Of a stretch of DNA of 5,250 bases, positions 1 to 4,469 are shown in pieces. How positions within the stretch are numbered: position 1 is the stretch's first letter; each line of letters starts with the position of its first letter. This stretch comes from Acidimicrobiia bacterium (GTDB taxonomy: Bacteria; Actinomycetota; Acidimicrobiia; Spongiisociales; UBA5794), in NCBI GenBank assembly GCA_030599515.1, contig JAUVNV010000181.1, forward strand, positions 1 through 5,250, in the 5' to 3' direction. The translations under genes and the position numbers were made by a program. Below the pieces are notes generated by a model. That model saw nothing but the letters and a program-made list of their open reading frames with translations. It made no database searches and was not told where the DNA came from.

Positions 1-747
1 TGCGAATGCGTCGGCAAGCACCACACCGAAGGCATCCCGGTCGGCGCCGGTTTCGAGAAGGAGAACGAGGTCGTTCACCGAGCCCGGTAGTCCGGCGATC
101 TCCCCCGCCGTCTCGAGCGACGTGAACACTGCTGCGAAGCTCGCCTGGGCAAAGAACCCGCCGCCTTCCGACGTGACGAGGAAGTACTCGGGAGTCAGCG
201 CATGCCCCACGTATGCGAGCTCCCGTCCGCCGCTGAGCGTCAGCGTACCTTCGGCGTCGAGGTCGTAGTAGAGAGCGAAGTTCCGTTCGATCAACGCCGT
301 CGGTCGTCCCCGATCGCCGTCGTCGAGGGATCGACCCTCGTCGACGTGGATCGAGTTGACGTTCGGCCGGTCGGCCTCGAGCGGGACGCCGATGACAATG
401 CCTCGAACCACCACGTCGCCGTCCTGCGTGACGGTCGACACTTGATTCGGAACCTGCAAACGCTCCTCAGCGAGGGCAACGATGCCCTCGGTGTCCGCGC
501 CGGCGACGACGGCGAGCATCGACCCGGCATCGACGGCTGAGCCGTCGGCGAGCTGCACCCGTAGGTCGTACATGCTCAGAACCTCGTAGCCGTTGTCCGC
601 GGTGGCTTTCCGCCACTTCGTCGTCGACGTCAGCCCGGAGTAGGCACCAACGCCGAGAGCGATGATGAGTGCGATCACGACGACCTGTACCCATCGGGAC
701 CGGAGATCCCGCCACGACCACCTCAGCCACATGGAGAGCGAGCCCAT
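1..747 (-). CDS. ABC transporter permease, FtsX/MacB-like (3' part outside window)
   Basis: The first 249 residues of a membrane permease; the gene continues past the left edge. The N-terminus has a basic, Trp-rich stretch (residues 7-19, WLRWSWRDLRSRW) followed by a hydrophobic helix at about 20-39. After it comes a long soluble region with no further membrane segment (about 40-249). This fits the ABC3/FtsX-like permease layout: one N-terminal helix, a large extracytoplasmic (MacB-type periplasmic core-like) domain, and the remaining helices near the missing C-terminus. The motif GxxxGLTSTTKWR just after the helix is typical, from memory, of actinobacterial members. The start is supported by AGGAGG 5 bases upstream; a second Met at residue 6 is less well placed. 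The gene follows the ATPase with a 9-base gap, so the two very likely form one transporter. Family members move lipids, lipoproteins or peptides or act as mechanotransmitters; the substrate here cannot be told. Confidence 0.85.
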   Translation of the reverse strand, partial: MGSLSMWLRWSWRDLRSRWVQVVVIALIIALGVGAYSGLTSTTKWRKATADNGYEVLSMYDLRVQLADGSAVDAGSMLAVVAGADTEGIVALAEERLQVPNQVSTVTQDGDVVVRGIVIGVPLEADRPNVNSIHVDEGRSLDDGDRGRPTALIERNFALYYDLDAEGTLTLSGGRELAYVGHALTPEYFLVTSEGGGFFAQASFAAVFTSLETAGEIAGLPGSVNDLVLLLETGADRDAFGVVLADAFA

Positions 748-752
748 GATCG

Positions 753-758
753 CCTCCT
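753..758 (-). promoter_or_regulatory. Ribosome binding site of the permease gene
   Basis: AGGAGG on the minus strand, 5 bases before the permease ATG at 747. It overlaps the TAG stop codon of the upstream ATPase gene (759-757), so a ribosome finishing the ATPase sits on this site. This fixes the permease start and suggests coupled translation. Confidence 0.75.
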
Positions 759-1476
759 ACCAGTGGAGGTCGGCGAGTTCCGCACGGCCTCCGGGCGGGG
801 GTCCGTCGGATGCGATCCGACCACTCGAGAGCTCCACGACGCGGTCGGCGATGCGGGAGATCTCACGATTGTGCGTGACTGCGAGCACCGCGGTTCCGGG
901 TCCGGCTTGCTCCCGGAGCAGCTCCAGGATCTGGACTCCGGTGGTGAAGTCCAGCTCACCGGTCGGCTCATCGGCGAGCAGGATCGGATTGCCGGTTGCG
1001 AGAGCGCGGGCAATGGCTACGCGCTGCTGCTCGCCACCGGACAGCTCGTGGGGGAAGTGCGCGGACCGGTCTCCGAGCCCGACCCTTTCGAGCACGTCGT
1101 CGGCACCCGGTGCATCGTCGCGGCCGGCAGCGTCGATACCGAACTGCACGTTCTCCCGTGCCGTGAGGCCGGGGAAGATGTTGAAGCTCTGGAAGATGAA
1201 GCTCACGGATCGCCGGCGGAAGTCGAACAGGTCCTTGCGCTTCGTGTCGGTGATGTCGACGCCGGCGATCGAGATCGTGCCTTCGGTCGCTGTGTCGAGC
1301 GCACCGATGAGGTTGATGAGGGTCGTCTTGCCGCTCCCGGATGGGCCGAGCACGACGACGAACTCGCCGTCGTAGACGGTCAGGTCGACGGTGTCGAGAG
1401 CGGTCACCGTGGTTCCGCCCAGTTCGTACCTGCGTGACACGCCGTCGAGATGGATGAGCCGGTTGTTGCCGATCAT
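757..1476 (-). CDS. ABC transporter ATP-binding protein, MacB/LolD type
   Basis: A 239-residue ATPase, a normal length for a stand-alone nucleotide-binding subunit, that should power the adjacent permease from the cytoplasmic face. All core motifs are visible: Walker A GPSGSGKT at 44-51, Q-loop Gln96 in IFQSFNIFPGLTARENV, signature LSGGEQQ at 145-151, Walker B ILLADE at 165-170 followed by PTGELD, and the H-loop His202 (VTHN). The sequence order and the ADEPTGELD stretch match the LolD/MacB/FtsE-like exporter group. The frame stays open far upstream (to 1869), but ATG at 1476 is the right start: it has GAGAGGA about 7 bases upstream, lies just before the conserved IHLDGVSRRYELG strand, and overlaps the regulator stop as ATGA. 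No key residue is missing. The substrate is unknown; because an MarR/GbsR-type gene leads the operon, drug, lipid or envelope-stress export is a reasonable guess only. Confidence 0.93.
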   Translation of the reverse strand: MIGNNRLIHLDGVSRRYELGGTTVTALDTVDLTVYDGEFVVVLGPSGSGKTTLINLIGALDTATEGTISIAGVDITDTKRKDLFDFRRRSVSFIFQSFNIFPGLTARENVQFGIDAAGRDDAPGADDVLERVGLGDRSAHFPHELSGGEQQRVAIARALATGNPILLADEPTGELDFTTGVQILELLREQAGPGTAVLAVTHNREISRIADRVVELSSGRIASDGPPPGGRAELADLHW

Positions 1477-1958
1477 GAGGAATCCTCTCGTTCCTGCTCC
1501 ATTCGGTGCTCGGCTCGCCATTGTTCGATGAGCGCGTCGAACTCGCGGTCGAACCAGGCGTAGAAATCGCGCATCTCCTCGAGACGCGCCTTTGCCGGAT
1601 CGACGTCCGAGAAGGATTCGACGCCGCGTTCGGCGAGAGCCACCATCTGTGTGAGCGCCTCGGCCTTCCGTTCGAGGAGATGCTCGAGAGCAGCGGTGGA
1701 TGTCGCGTAGTAGCTCCTCCGATCGCCCGGCACCCACACGCGATCGATGATCCCCATCCGGGTCAGCGTCGTAACGGCGGCTGAGATCGAACCGGCGCTT
1801 GCACCGATCTGCTCCTGAAGGTCCGCCGCAGAAAGGTGTGGCTGGTCCGTTACGAGCAGAGCAGCCCACACCCGTCCGGCCATCGGGGGAAGCCCCCAGA
1901 CCTCGAACAACAGGCTGACGTCCTCGGCGAACCGCATCCGGCGCTCATGTGTTGTCAT
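1473..1958 (-). CDS. GbsR/MarR-family winged-helix transcriptional regulator
   Basis: A 161-residue DNA-binding protein. Residues 10-33 (FAEDVSLLFEVWGLPPMAGRVWAA in outline) match the start of GbsR-like MarR regulators, where 'GLPxMAGRV' is characteristic. The helix-turn-helix lies at about 43-70 (SAADLQ...GSISAAVTTL), with the wing at about 71-85 (RVWVPGDRRSYY). The C-terminal part (about 86-158) is predicted to be helical and charged, suitable for dimerisation. It is the first gene of an operon with an ABC ATPase and permease, so it most likely represses its own operon and responds to a transporter substrate; that is inference. The ATG at 1958 has no Shine-Dalgarno and sits one base from a palindrome, so translation is either leaderless or begins at Met8 (1937). 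The stop overlaps the ATPase start by 4 bases. No effector-binding site can be identified from sequence. Confidence 0.88.
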   Translation of the reverse strand: MTTHERRMRFAEDVSLLFEVWGLPPMAGRVWAALLVTDQPHLSAADLQEQIGASAGSISAAVTTLTRMGIIDRVWVPGDRRSYYATSTAALEHLLERKAEALTQMVALAERGVESFSDVDPAKARLEEMRDFYAWFDREFDALIEQWRAEHRMEQEREDSS

Positions 1959-1995
1959 AAGTTTCAGTATTGCCTGAAACTACCGTGCCTGACGA
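1958..1995 (-). promoter_or_regulatory. Candidate promoter of the regulator-ABC operon, possibly leaderless
   Basis: On the minus strand a -35-like TCGTCA (1995-1990) is followed after 18 bases by a -10-like AATACT (1971-1966), which ends 7 bases before the A of the regulator ATG (1958). That spacing would put the transcription start on the start codon itself, agreeing with the absence of a Shine-Dalgarno. Leaderless mRNAs are common in actinobacteria. Both boxes are imperfect, so this is a tentative call. Confidence 0.35.
1960..1981. promoter_or_regulatory. Palindromic operator candidate of the GbsR/MarR-type regulator
   Basis: Perfect inverted repeat: AGTTTCAG (1960-1967), a 6-base spacer TATTGC, and CTGAAACT (1974-1981). 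Arm length, spacing and location, one base from the regulator start codon and covering the proposed -10 element, are what is expected for a dimeric winged-helix repressor blocking its own operon. Binding by this particular regulator is inferred, not shown. Confidence 0.65.
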
Positions 1996-2023
1996 GAGTC
2001 TTTCGACCCTACTTTTCGTGGCC

Positions 2024-2066
2024 CTTCGATTCCACGTCGCCAACCGGGTACCACCGGGAATCGAAG
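2024..2066. repeat. 10-bp perfect inverted repeat with 23-base loop
   Basis: CTTCGATTCC at 2024-2033 and its exact reverse complement GGAATCGAAG at 2057-2066. The 23-base spacer is too long for a classical operator for one dimer but could be an RNA hairpin or a pair of binding half-sites. Its role is unknown. Confidence 0.5.
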
Positions 2067-2116
2067 ACCGGGGTGGTCAACTTGCGCGAACGAACCGACG
2101 AGCACGACACGAATCT

Positions 2117-2142
2117 GGAGGGGGCACCCGTGTGCCCCCTCC
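2117..2142. terminator. Perfect 11-bp GC-rich hairpin, possible terminator or leader structure
   Basis: GGAGGGGGCAC (2117-2127), loop CCGT, and GTGCCCCCTCC (2132-2142) form an uninterrupted 11-bp stem. No T-run follows on either strand, so a classical U-tract terminator is not shown, although U-less hairpins have been proposed as terminators in actinobacteria. Its place between two divergent operons is odd for a terminator: there is no convincing upstream gene to end. It could stop a small RNA, insulate the two promoters, or be part of a sigma-gene 5' leader. Confidence 0.45.
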
Positions 2143-2186
2143 TCCTGCGACGATGGACCGCTCACACGATCCACCCCGTCCATGCC

Positions 2187-2204
2187 CACCTCTACAGAGA
2201 GGTG
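2187..2204. repeat. 7-bp hairpin CACCTCT/AGAGGTG
   Basis: CACCTCT (2187-2193), loop ACAG, AGAGGTG (2198-2204). Its right arm AGAGGT can alternatively pair with ACCTCT at 2222-2227, so two mutually exclusive foldings are possible if this region is transcribed. It lies about 80 bases upstream of the sigma start codon. Confidence 0.4.
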
Positions 2205-2227
2205 ACGTCTCGCGAAGTGTGACCTCT
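2202..2227 (+). promoter_or_regulatory. Direct repeat GTGAC(G/C)TCT, 17-bp period
   Basis: GTGACGTCT at 2202-2210 and GTGACCTCT at 2219-2227 match at 8 of 9 positions, with starts 17 bases apart. The location upstream of the sigma gene fits binding sites for an activator or repressor. Chance repeats of this length do occur, so this is a weak call. Confidence 0.25.
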
Positions 2228-2253
2228 TGCCGTGGTCCGGGCATGTGGATAAC
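2227..2253 (+). promoter_or_regulatory. Weak promoter candidate for the sigma operon
   Basis: TTGCCG (2227-2232) and GATAAC (2248-2253) resemble -35 and -10 elements of the housekeeping sigma, but the spacer is only 15 bases. An AACGTC stretch at 2251-2256 also resembles the -10 region recognised by ECF sigma factors, though no matching GGAAC-like -35 element was found at 16-17 bases. Transcription from here would give a leader of about 25 bases ending in the sigma ribosome binding site. Confidence 0.2.
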
Positions 2254-2274
2254 GTCAAGACGAAGGCACCTGTC

Positions 2275-2282
2275 GGGAGGAG
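2275..2282 (+). promoter_or_regulatory. Ribosome binding site fixing the GTG start of the sigma gene
   Basis: GGGAGGAG ends two bases before GTG at 2285, with its GGAGG core about 4-5 bases upstream. It selects this GTG over the in-frame upstream codons of a frame that is open from 1970, and the encoded protein then begins directly before sigma region 2. Confidence 0.75.
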
Positions 2283-2284
2283 CC

Positions 2285-2836
2285 GTGACCACCACCGACG
2301 AAACGGCATTCCGTCGAATCTACCGGGCATACCGACCGGAGATCGCAACCTACTTCCTCCGCCGCGTCGATACCGATGACGCCCAGGATCTGACTGAAGA
2401 GGTGTTCGCCGTGGCGTGGCGCCGCCGCCGCGACGTTCCGCAGGATCGCGAAGCCCTGCTGTGGCTCTACGGCGTTGCACGCAACGTGCTGTCGCACCAC
2501 CGGCGATCGATGGGACGCCGCATTCGACTCAACTCCCGATTGGGCAACCTACCGACACGAGATCCCGCGGGTCTCGATGTGCAGGTGGTCCGACGTCTCG
2601 AATACGAACAGGTGCTCGAGGCGGCTTCACATCTCCGTCTCCGAGACCAGGAGGTTCTGCGCCTCGCTCTCTGGGAAGGCCTGACCCACCACGAGATCGC
2701 CGGAATCACGGGTGCGTCGGTGCCCGCCGTCAAGCAGCGCTTCCACCGTGCGAAACGAAGACTCACCCGGGAGTATCAACACCTTTCACATCATCAGGCC
2801 ATTCCTGCGGCGACTCGAAAAGGAGGTGACGACTGA
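2285..2836 (+). CDS. ECF-like RNA polymerase sigma-70 family factor
   Basis: A 183-residue alternative sigma factor that should direct RNA polymerase to a dedicated promoter set. Region 2 covers about residues 8-75: FRRIYRAYRPEIATYFLRRV, then the DDAQDLTEEVFAVAWRR block (31-48, core-binding and -10 recognition) and the ALLWLYGVARNVLSHHRRS block (57-75), a strong ECF hallmark. Region 4 covers about 115-165, with LRLRDQEVLRLALWEGLTHHEIAGITGASVPAVKQRFHRAKRRL in outline, a helix-turn-helix for the -35 element. Size and the two-domain layout without region 1 or 3 fit ECF factors. The GTG start is set by GGGAGGAG; the frame upstream is open but gives no family-like sequence. Its stop overlaps the next start codon (TGATG), so it is made together with the membrane protein that follows, which is probably its regulator. 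Target genes and the exact ECF group cannot be assigned here. Confidence 0.93.
   Translation: MTTTDETAFRRIYRAYRPEIATYFLRRVDTDDAQDLTEEVFAVAWRRRRDVPQDREALLWLYGVARNVLSHHRRSMGRRIRLNSRLGNLPTRDPAGLDVQVVRRLEYEQVLEAASHLRLRDQEVLRLALWEGLTHHEIAGITGASVPAVKQRFHRAKRRLTREYQHLSHHQAIPAATRKGGDD
2817..2829 (+). promoter_or_regulatory. Near-perfect Shine-Dalgarno for the downstream membrane protein
   Basis: AAAAGGAGGTGAC lies inside the last codons of the sigma gene, with AGGAGG 9 bases before the ATG at 2836. Its match to the usual 3' end of 16S rRNA is close to complete, much stronger than that of the sigma gene itself, which suggests the membrane protein is made at least as abundantly as the sigma factor. 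Confidence 0.75.
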
Positions 2837-4383
2837 TGGATGCCGAGCATGTGCTGACGCTGTTCGCCGAGGCCAATCCGGTCCCCGACGTCGACGTTGT
2901 GCGGCGTGAGTTCGACGCATCGACCGTCGACCTCGCCACCCTCGAGTCAAGGAGCAGGAGCATGGACACGAAGCATCTTCAACATCTCGAACCCGTGGCG
3001 CCCCCACGGCGTCAACTTCACCCGGCGCTGGCGTTCGCGACCGCGCTGGTGGTCGTGCTCGTGACGGTCGCAGGTGGCATCTTCCTGATGCGGGGAGATA
3101 CGCAACCCGTCGTCGCCGAGCCGACGACAACCGTCGCCCCGGTCACGACAACAGTGCCGCCGGTGACGACGACCGCTCCACCTCCGACCACTGCTGCACC
3201 GCCGATCACGGTGGCCCCCCCGACTCCCCCACCGTTCGGCGTGGGCTGGCAGGTCGTGGTAGAAGCAGGCAGCAAGCAGCCCACCATGGCGGTCGAGTTC
3301 GTCGACGGGATCGGTTGGATCGCAGTCGGAGGGCCGCACGTCATGACGTCCGCGGACAGTACCAACTGGGTCGACGCGGACACCGAGGGCGTGATCCTCG
3401 ACGACGCCGGATTCCTGATGGGAGTCGTCGCCGGAGGACCCGGCGTGCTCGCCTATGGCAGGACCTGCGAGGGCGGGGGCGATTTCGGCCACGAGCCGTT
3501 CCCCTGTCCGCAAGAGCCGGCGCTGTACGGCTCCGCCGACGGCCTGACGTGGGAGCGAATCACCAGCGACGCCTTCCACGGATGCGTCGGCAACGAAGCG
3601 ATGGAGTGCTACGCGGGAATGGACGATCTCGCGATCTCTGCCGGCGGGTCGTTGTTGGCGACCGGATCGGACCCGACATCCCGCGACGGTGTCGAGTCCG
3701 CGCCCTACGTCGTCGAATCCGCGGTGTGGTCGTCGGAAGATGGGCGTTCGTGGCAGCGATACGATGTCGCACTCGACACGTTTGTTCCGGACGGCTGGAA
3801 CGCGGGGTCCGAGAGCCTCGAGCGTCTCGTGCACACCGGCGACCGGTGGCTCGCGTTCCTGCCGGTCTGGCGCTGGCTCCCCGACGCGGACTTCGAAGAG
3901 GGCTATACCATCCTCCTCGAGTCACCGGACGGCACTGTGTGGACCGTCGTCGAGACCGGAGACACCTTCGTTGAGGCGGGTCCCGATGACGTCGTGAGCG
4001 GCCCCAACGGCCTGCTTGCCATCGGAGGTCAGACGACCTGGTGGTCGGCGGACGGGCATGAATGGGTGCAATCGAGCATCCCGGGCGACTACTGGTATGA
4101 CCGGGCCATCGCCATCGACTCGGGTTTCCTCGTCTACACCAGGGAGGGTCCGACTGCGTTCGCTTTCGCACAGGACGGGATCACATGGACGACGTTCGCA
4201 GCGGACGACGACCTGGCCGACGTCGGGTGGAACGCTCTTGCCGGCATCGACACGATCACCGAGCAGGGCGCCGGAGTGGAGACCACCCTGGTCGGGGTCG
4301 GCTACCGCTGGAGTGGTGAGGGAGAAGAAGGCGGCTCACCTGAACCCGTGATCATGCGCTGGTCTGGCGTTTGGTCCGGATAG
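2836..4383 (+). CDS. Membrane-anchored putative sigma regulator with extracellular Asp-box propeller domain
   Basis: A 515-residue single-pass protein, translationally coupled to the sigma gene. Order of parts: a cytoplasmic N-terminus (1-62) with an acidic segment (LTLFAEANPVPDVD, 7-20) and a charged tail; one hydrophobic helix (about 64-86); a Thr/Pro stalk (96-133); and an extracellular domain (134-515). That domain contains six Asp-box-like motifs at 172-178, 233-239, 300-306, 363-369, 404-410 and 445-451 (pattern S-x-D-G-x-x-W, the first with Ser for Gly and the last with Ala for the first Ser). Asp boxes mark beta-propeller blades in sialidases and BNR-repeat proteins. Sialidase catalytic residues cannot be recognised, so a binding or sensing role is likelier than an enzyme. 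All cysteines (C211, C224, C250, C258) are extracellular. The cytoplasmic part lacks a zinc anti-sigma HxxxCxxC motif, so anti-sigma function rests on gene position and topology. It could instead be a sigma-dependent surface protein. The start is set by overlap with the sigma stop and the strong ribosome binding site. Confidence 0.85.
   Translation: MDAEHVLTLFAEANPVPDVDVVRREFDASTVDLATLESRSRSMDTKHLQHLEPVAPPRRQLHPALAFATALVVVLVTVAGGIFLMRGDTQPVVAEPTTTVAPVTTTVPPVTTTAPPPTTAAPPITVAPPTPPPFGVGWQVVVEAGSKQPTMAVEFVDGIGWIAVGGPHVMTSADSTNWVDADTEGVILDDAGFLMGVVAGGPGVLAYGRTCEGGGDFGHEPFPCPQEPALYGSADGLTWERITSDAFHGCVGNEAMECYAGMDDLAISAGGSLLATGSDPTSRDGVESAPYVVESAVWSSEDGRSWQRYDVALDTFVPDGWNAGSESLERLVHTGDRWLAFLPVWRWLPDADFEEGYTILLESPDGTVWTVVETGDTFVEAGPDDVVSGPNGLLAIGGQTTWWSADGHEWVQSSIPGDYWYDRAIAIDSGFLVYTREGPTAFAFAQDGITWTTFAADDDLADVGWNALAGIDTITEQGAGVETTLVGVGYRWSGEGEEGGSPEPVIMRWSGVWSG
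3121..3234 (+). repeat. Low-complexity Thr/Pro/Ala-rich stalk-coding repeat
   Basis: Imperfectly repeated codons such as CCGGTCACGACAACAGTG encode residues 96-133 (PTTTVAPVTTTVPP-type units). The segment follows the transmembrane helix directly and probably forms an extended cell-wall-spanning stalk that lifts the propeller domain from the membrane. Such segments often vary in length between strains by repeat slippage. Confidence 0.75.
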
Positions 4384-4395
4384 CACCTGAGCCAT

Positions 4396-4424
4396 GGGAG
4401 GGGCGAACAGCGATCGCCTCTCCC
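4396..4424 (+). terminator. Hairpin terminator candidate after the sigma operon (no U-tract)
   Basis: GGGAGGGGCGA (4396-4406), loop of 7 bases, TCGCCTCTCCC (4414-4424): an 11-bp stem with one G-U pair, 13 bases after the stop codon of the membrane protein. No T-run follows, so if it terminates it is of the U-less type proposed for actinobacteria. The 86-base gap to the reductase also supports separate transcription units. Confidence 0.5.
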
Positions 4425-4455
4425 TCCGGGTGGCTGCCGGTTGCGCTGTCGATGT

Positions 4456-4461
4456 GGGAGG
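4456..4461 (+). promoter_or_regulatory. Ribosome binding site fixing the reductase start
   Basis: GGGAGG lies 8 bases before ATG at 4470. An in-frame ATG at 4452 has no ribosome binding site and would add only six residues, so 4470 is preferred. Confidence 0.7.
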
Positions 4462-4469
4462 CTCTCTCC

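Larger units (their letters stand above)
1959..2284. other. Divergent intergenic region, rich in inverted repeats
   Basis: This stretch of about 325 bases separates the minus-strand transporter operon from the plus-strand sigma operon. No ORF in it has a ribosome binding site plus a plausible protein; the sigma reading frame is open through it only because stop codons are rare in high-GC DNA. It holds the operator palindrome, three further inverted repeats and a short direct repeat, listed separately. It must contain the promoters of both operons and may also encode a structured leader or small RNA. Confidence 0.6.

Noticed and set aside
1477..1487. Small palindrome GAGGA-T-TCCTC covering the ATPase ribosome binding site
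   Set aside because: The one-base centre prevents a full RNA hairpin; only about three pairs could form, so real occlusion of the site is unlikely.
1477..1869. Upstream extension of the ATPase reading frame to 1869
   Set aside because: The frame is open but overlaps the well-supported regulator in another frame and gives Arg-rich sequence with no domain; ATG at 1476 has a ribosome binding site and starts just before the ATPase fold.
2040..2066. tRNA T-arm-like sequence TTCGATTCCCGG on the minus strand
   Set aside because: The five bases before it do not pair with CCCGG, and no acceptor, anticodon or D-arm could be found; not a tRNA or a convincing attachment site.
1970..2284. N-terminal extension of the sigma factor from ATG at 1970
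   Set aside because: About 105 extra residues rich in Arg/Pro with no family similarity; GTG at 2285 has a clear ribosome binding site directly before region 2.
3121..3234. Repeats considered as a CRISPR or other array
   Set aside because: Short, imperfect, in-frame Thr/Pro codon repeats without unique spacers; explained by the protein stalk.
2947..3834. Long minus-strand ORF opposite the membrane protein gene
   Set aside because: Composition (Arg/His/Gly-rich), lack of a ribosome binding site and the clear coding signal on the other strand mark it as a high-GC shadow.
3315..3974. Plus-strand 219-residue ORF in another frame of the membrane protein gene
   Set aside because: Strongly Arg-rich shadow translation; the frame carrying the six Asp-box motifs is the real one.
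4410..4417. GCGATCGC palindrome (HIP1-like octamer)
   Set aside because: Single copy inside a larger hairpin; expected occasionally in GC-rich DNA and not evidence of a cyanobacterial origin.
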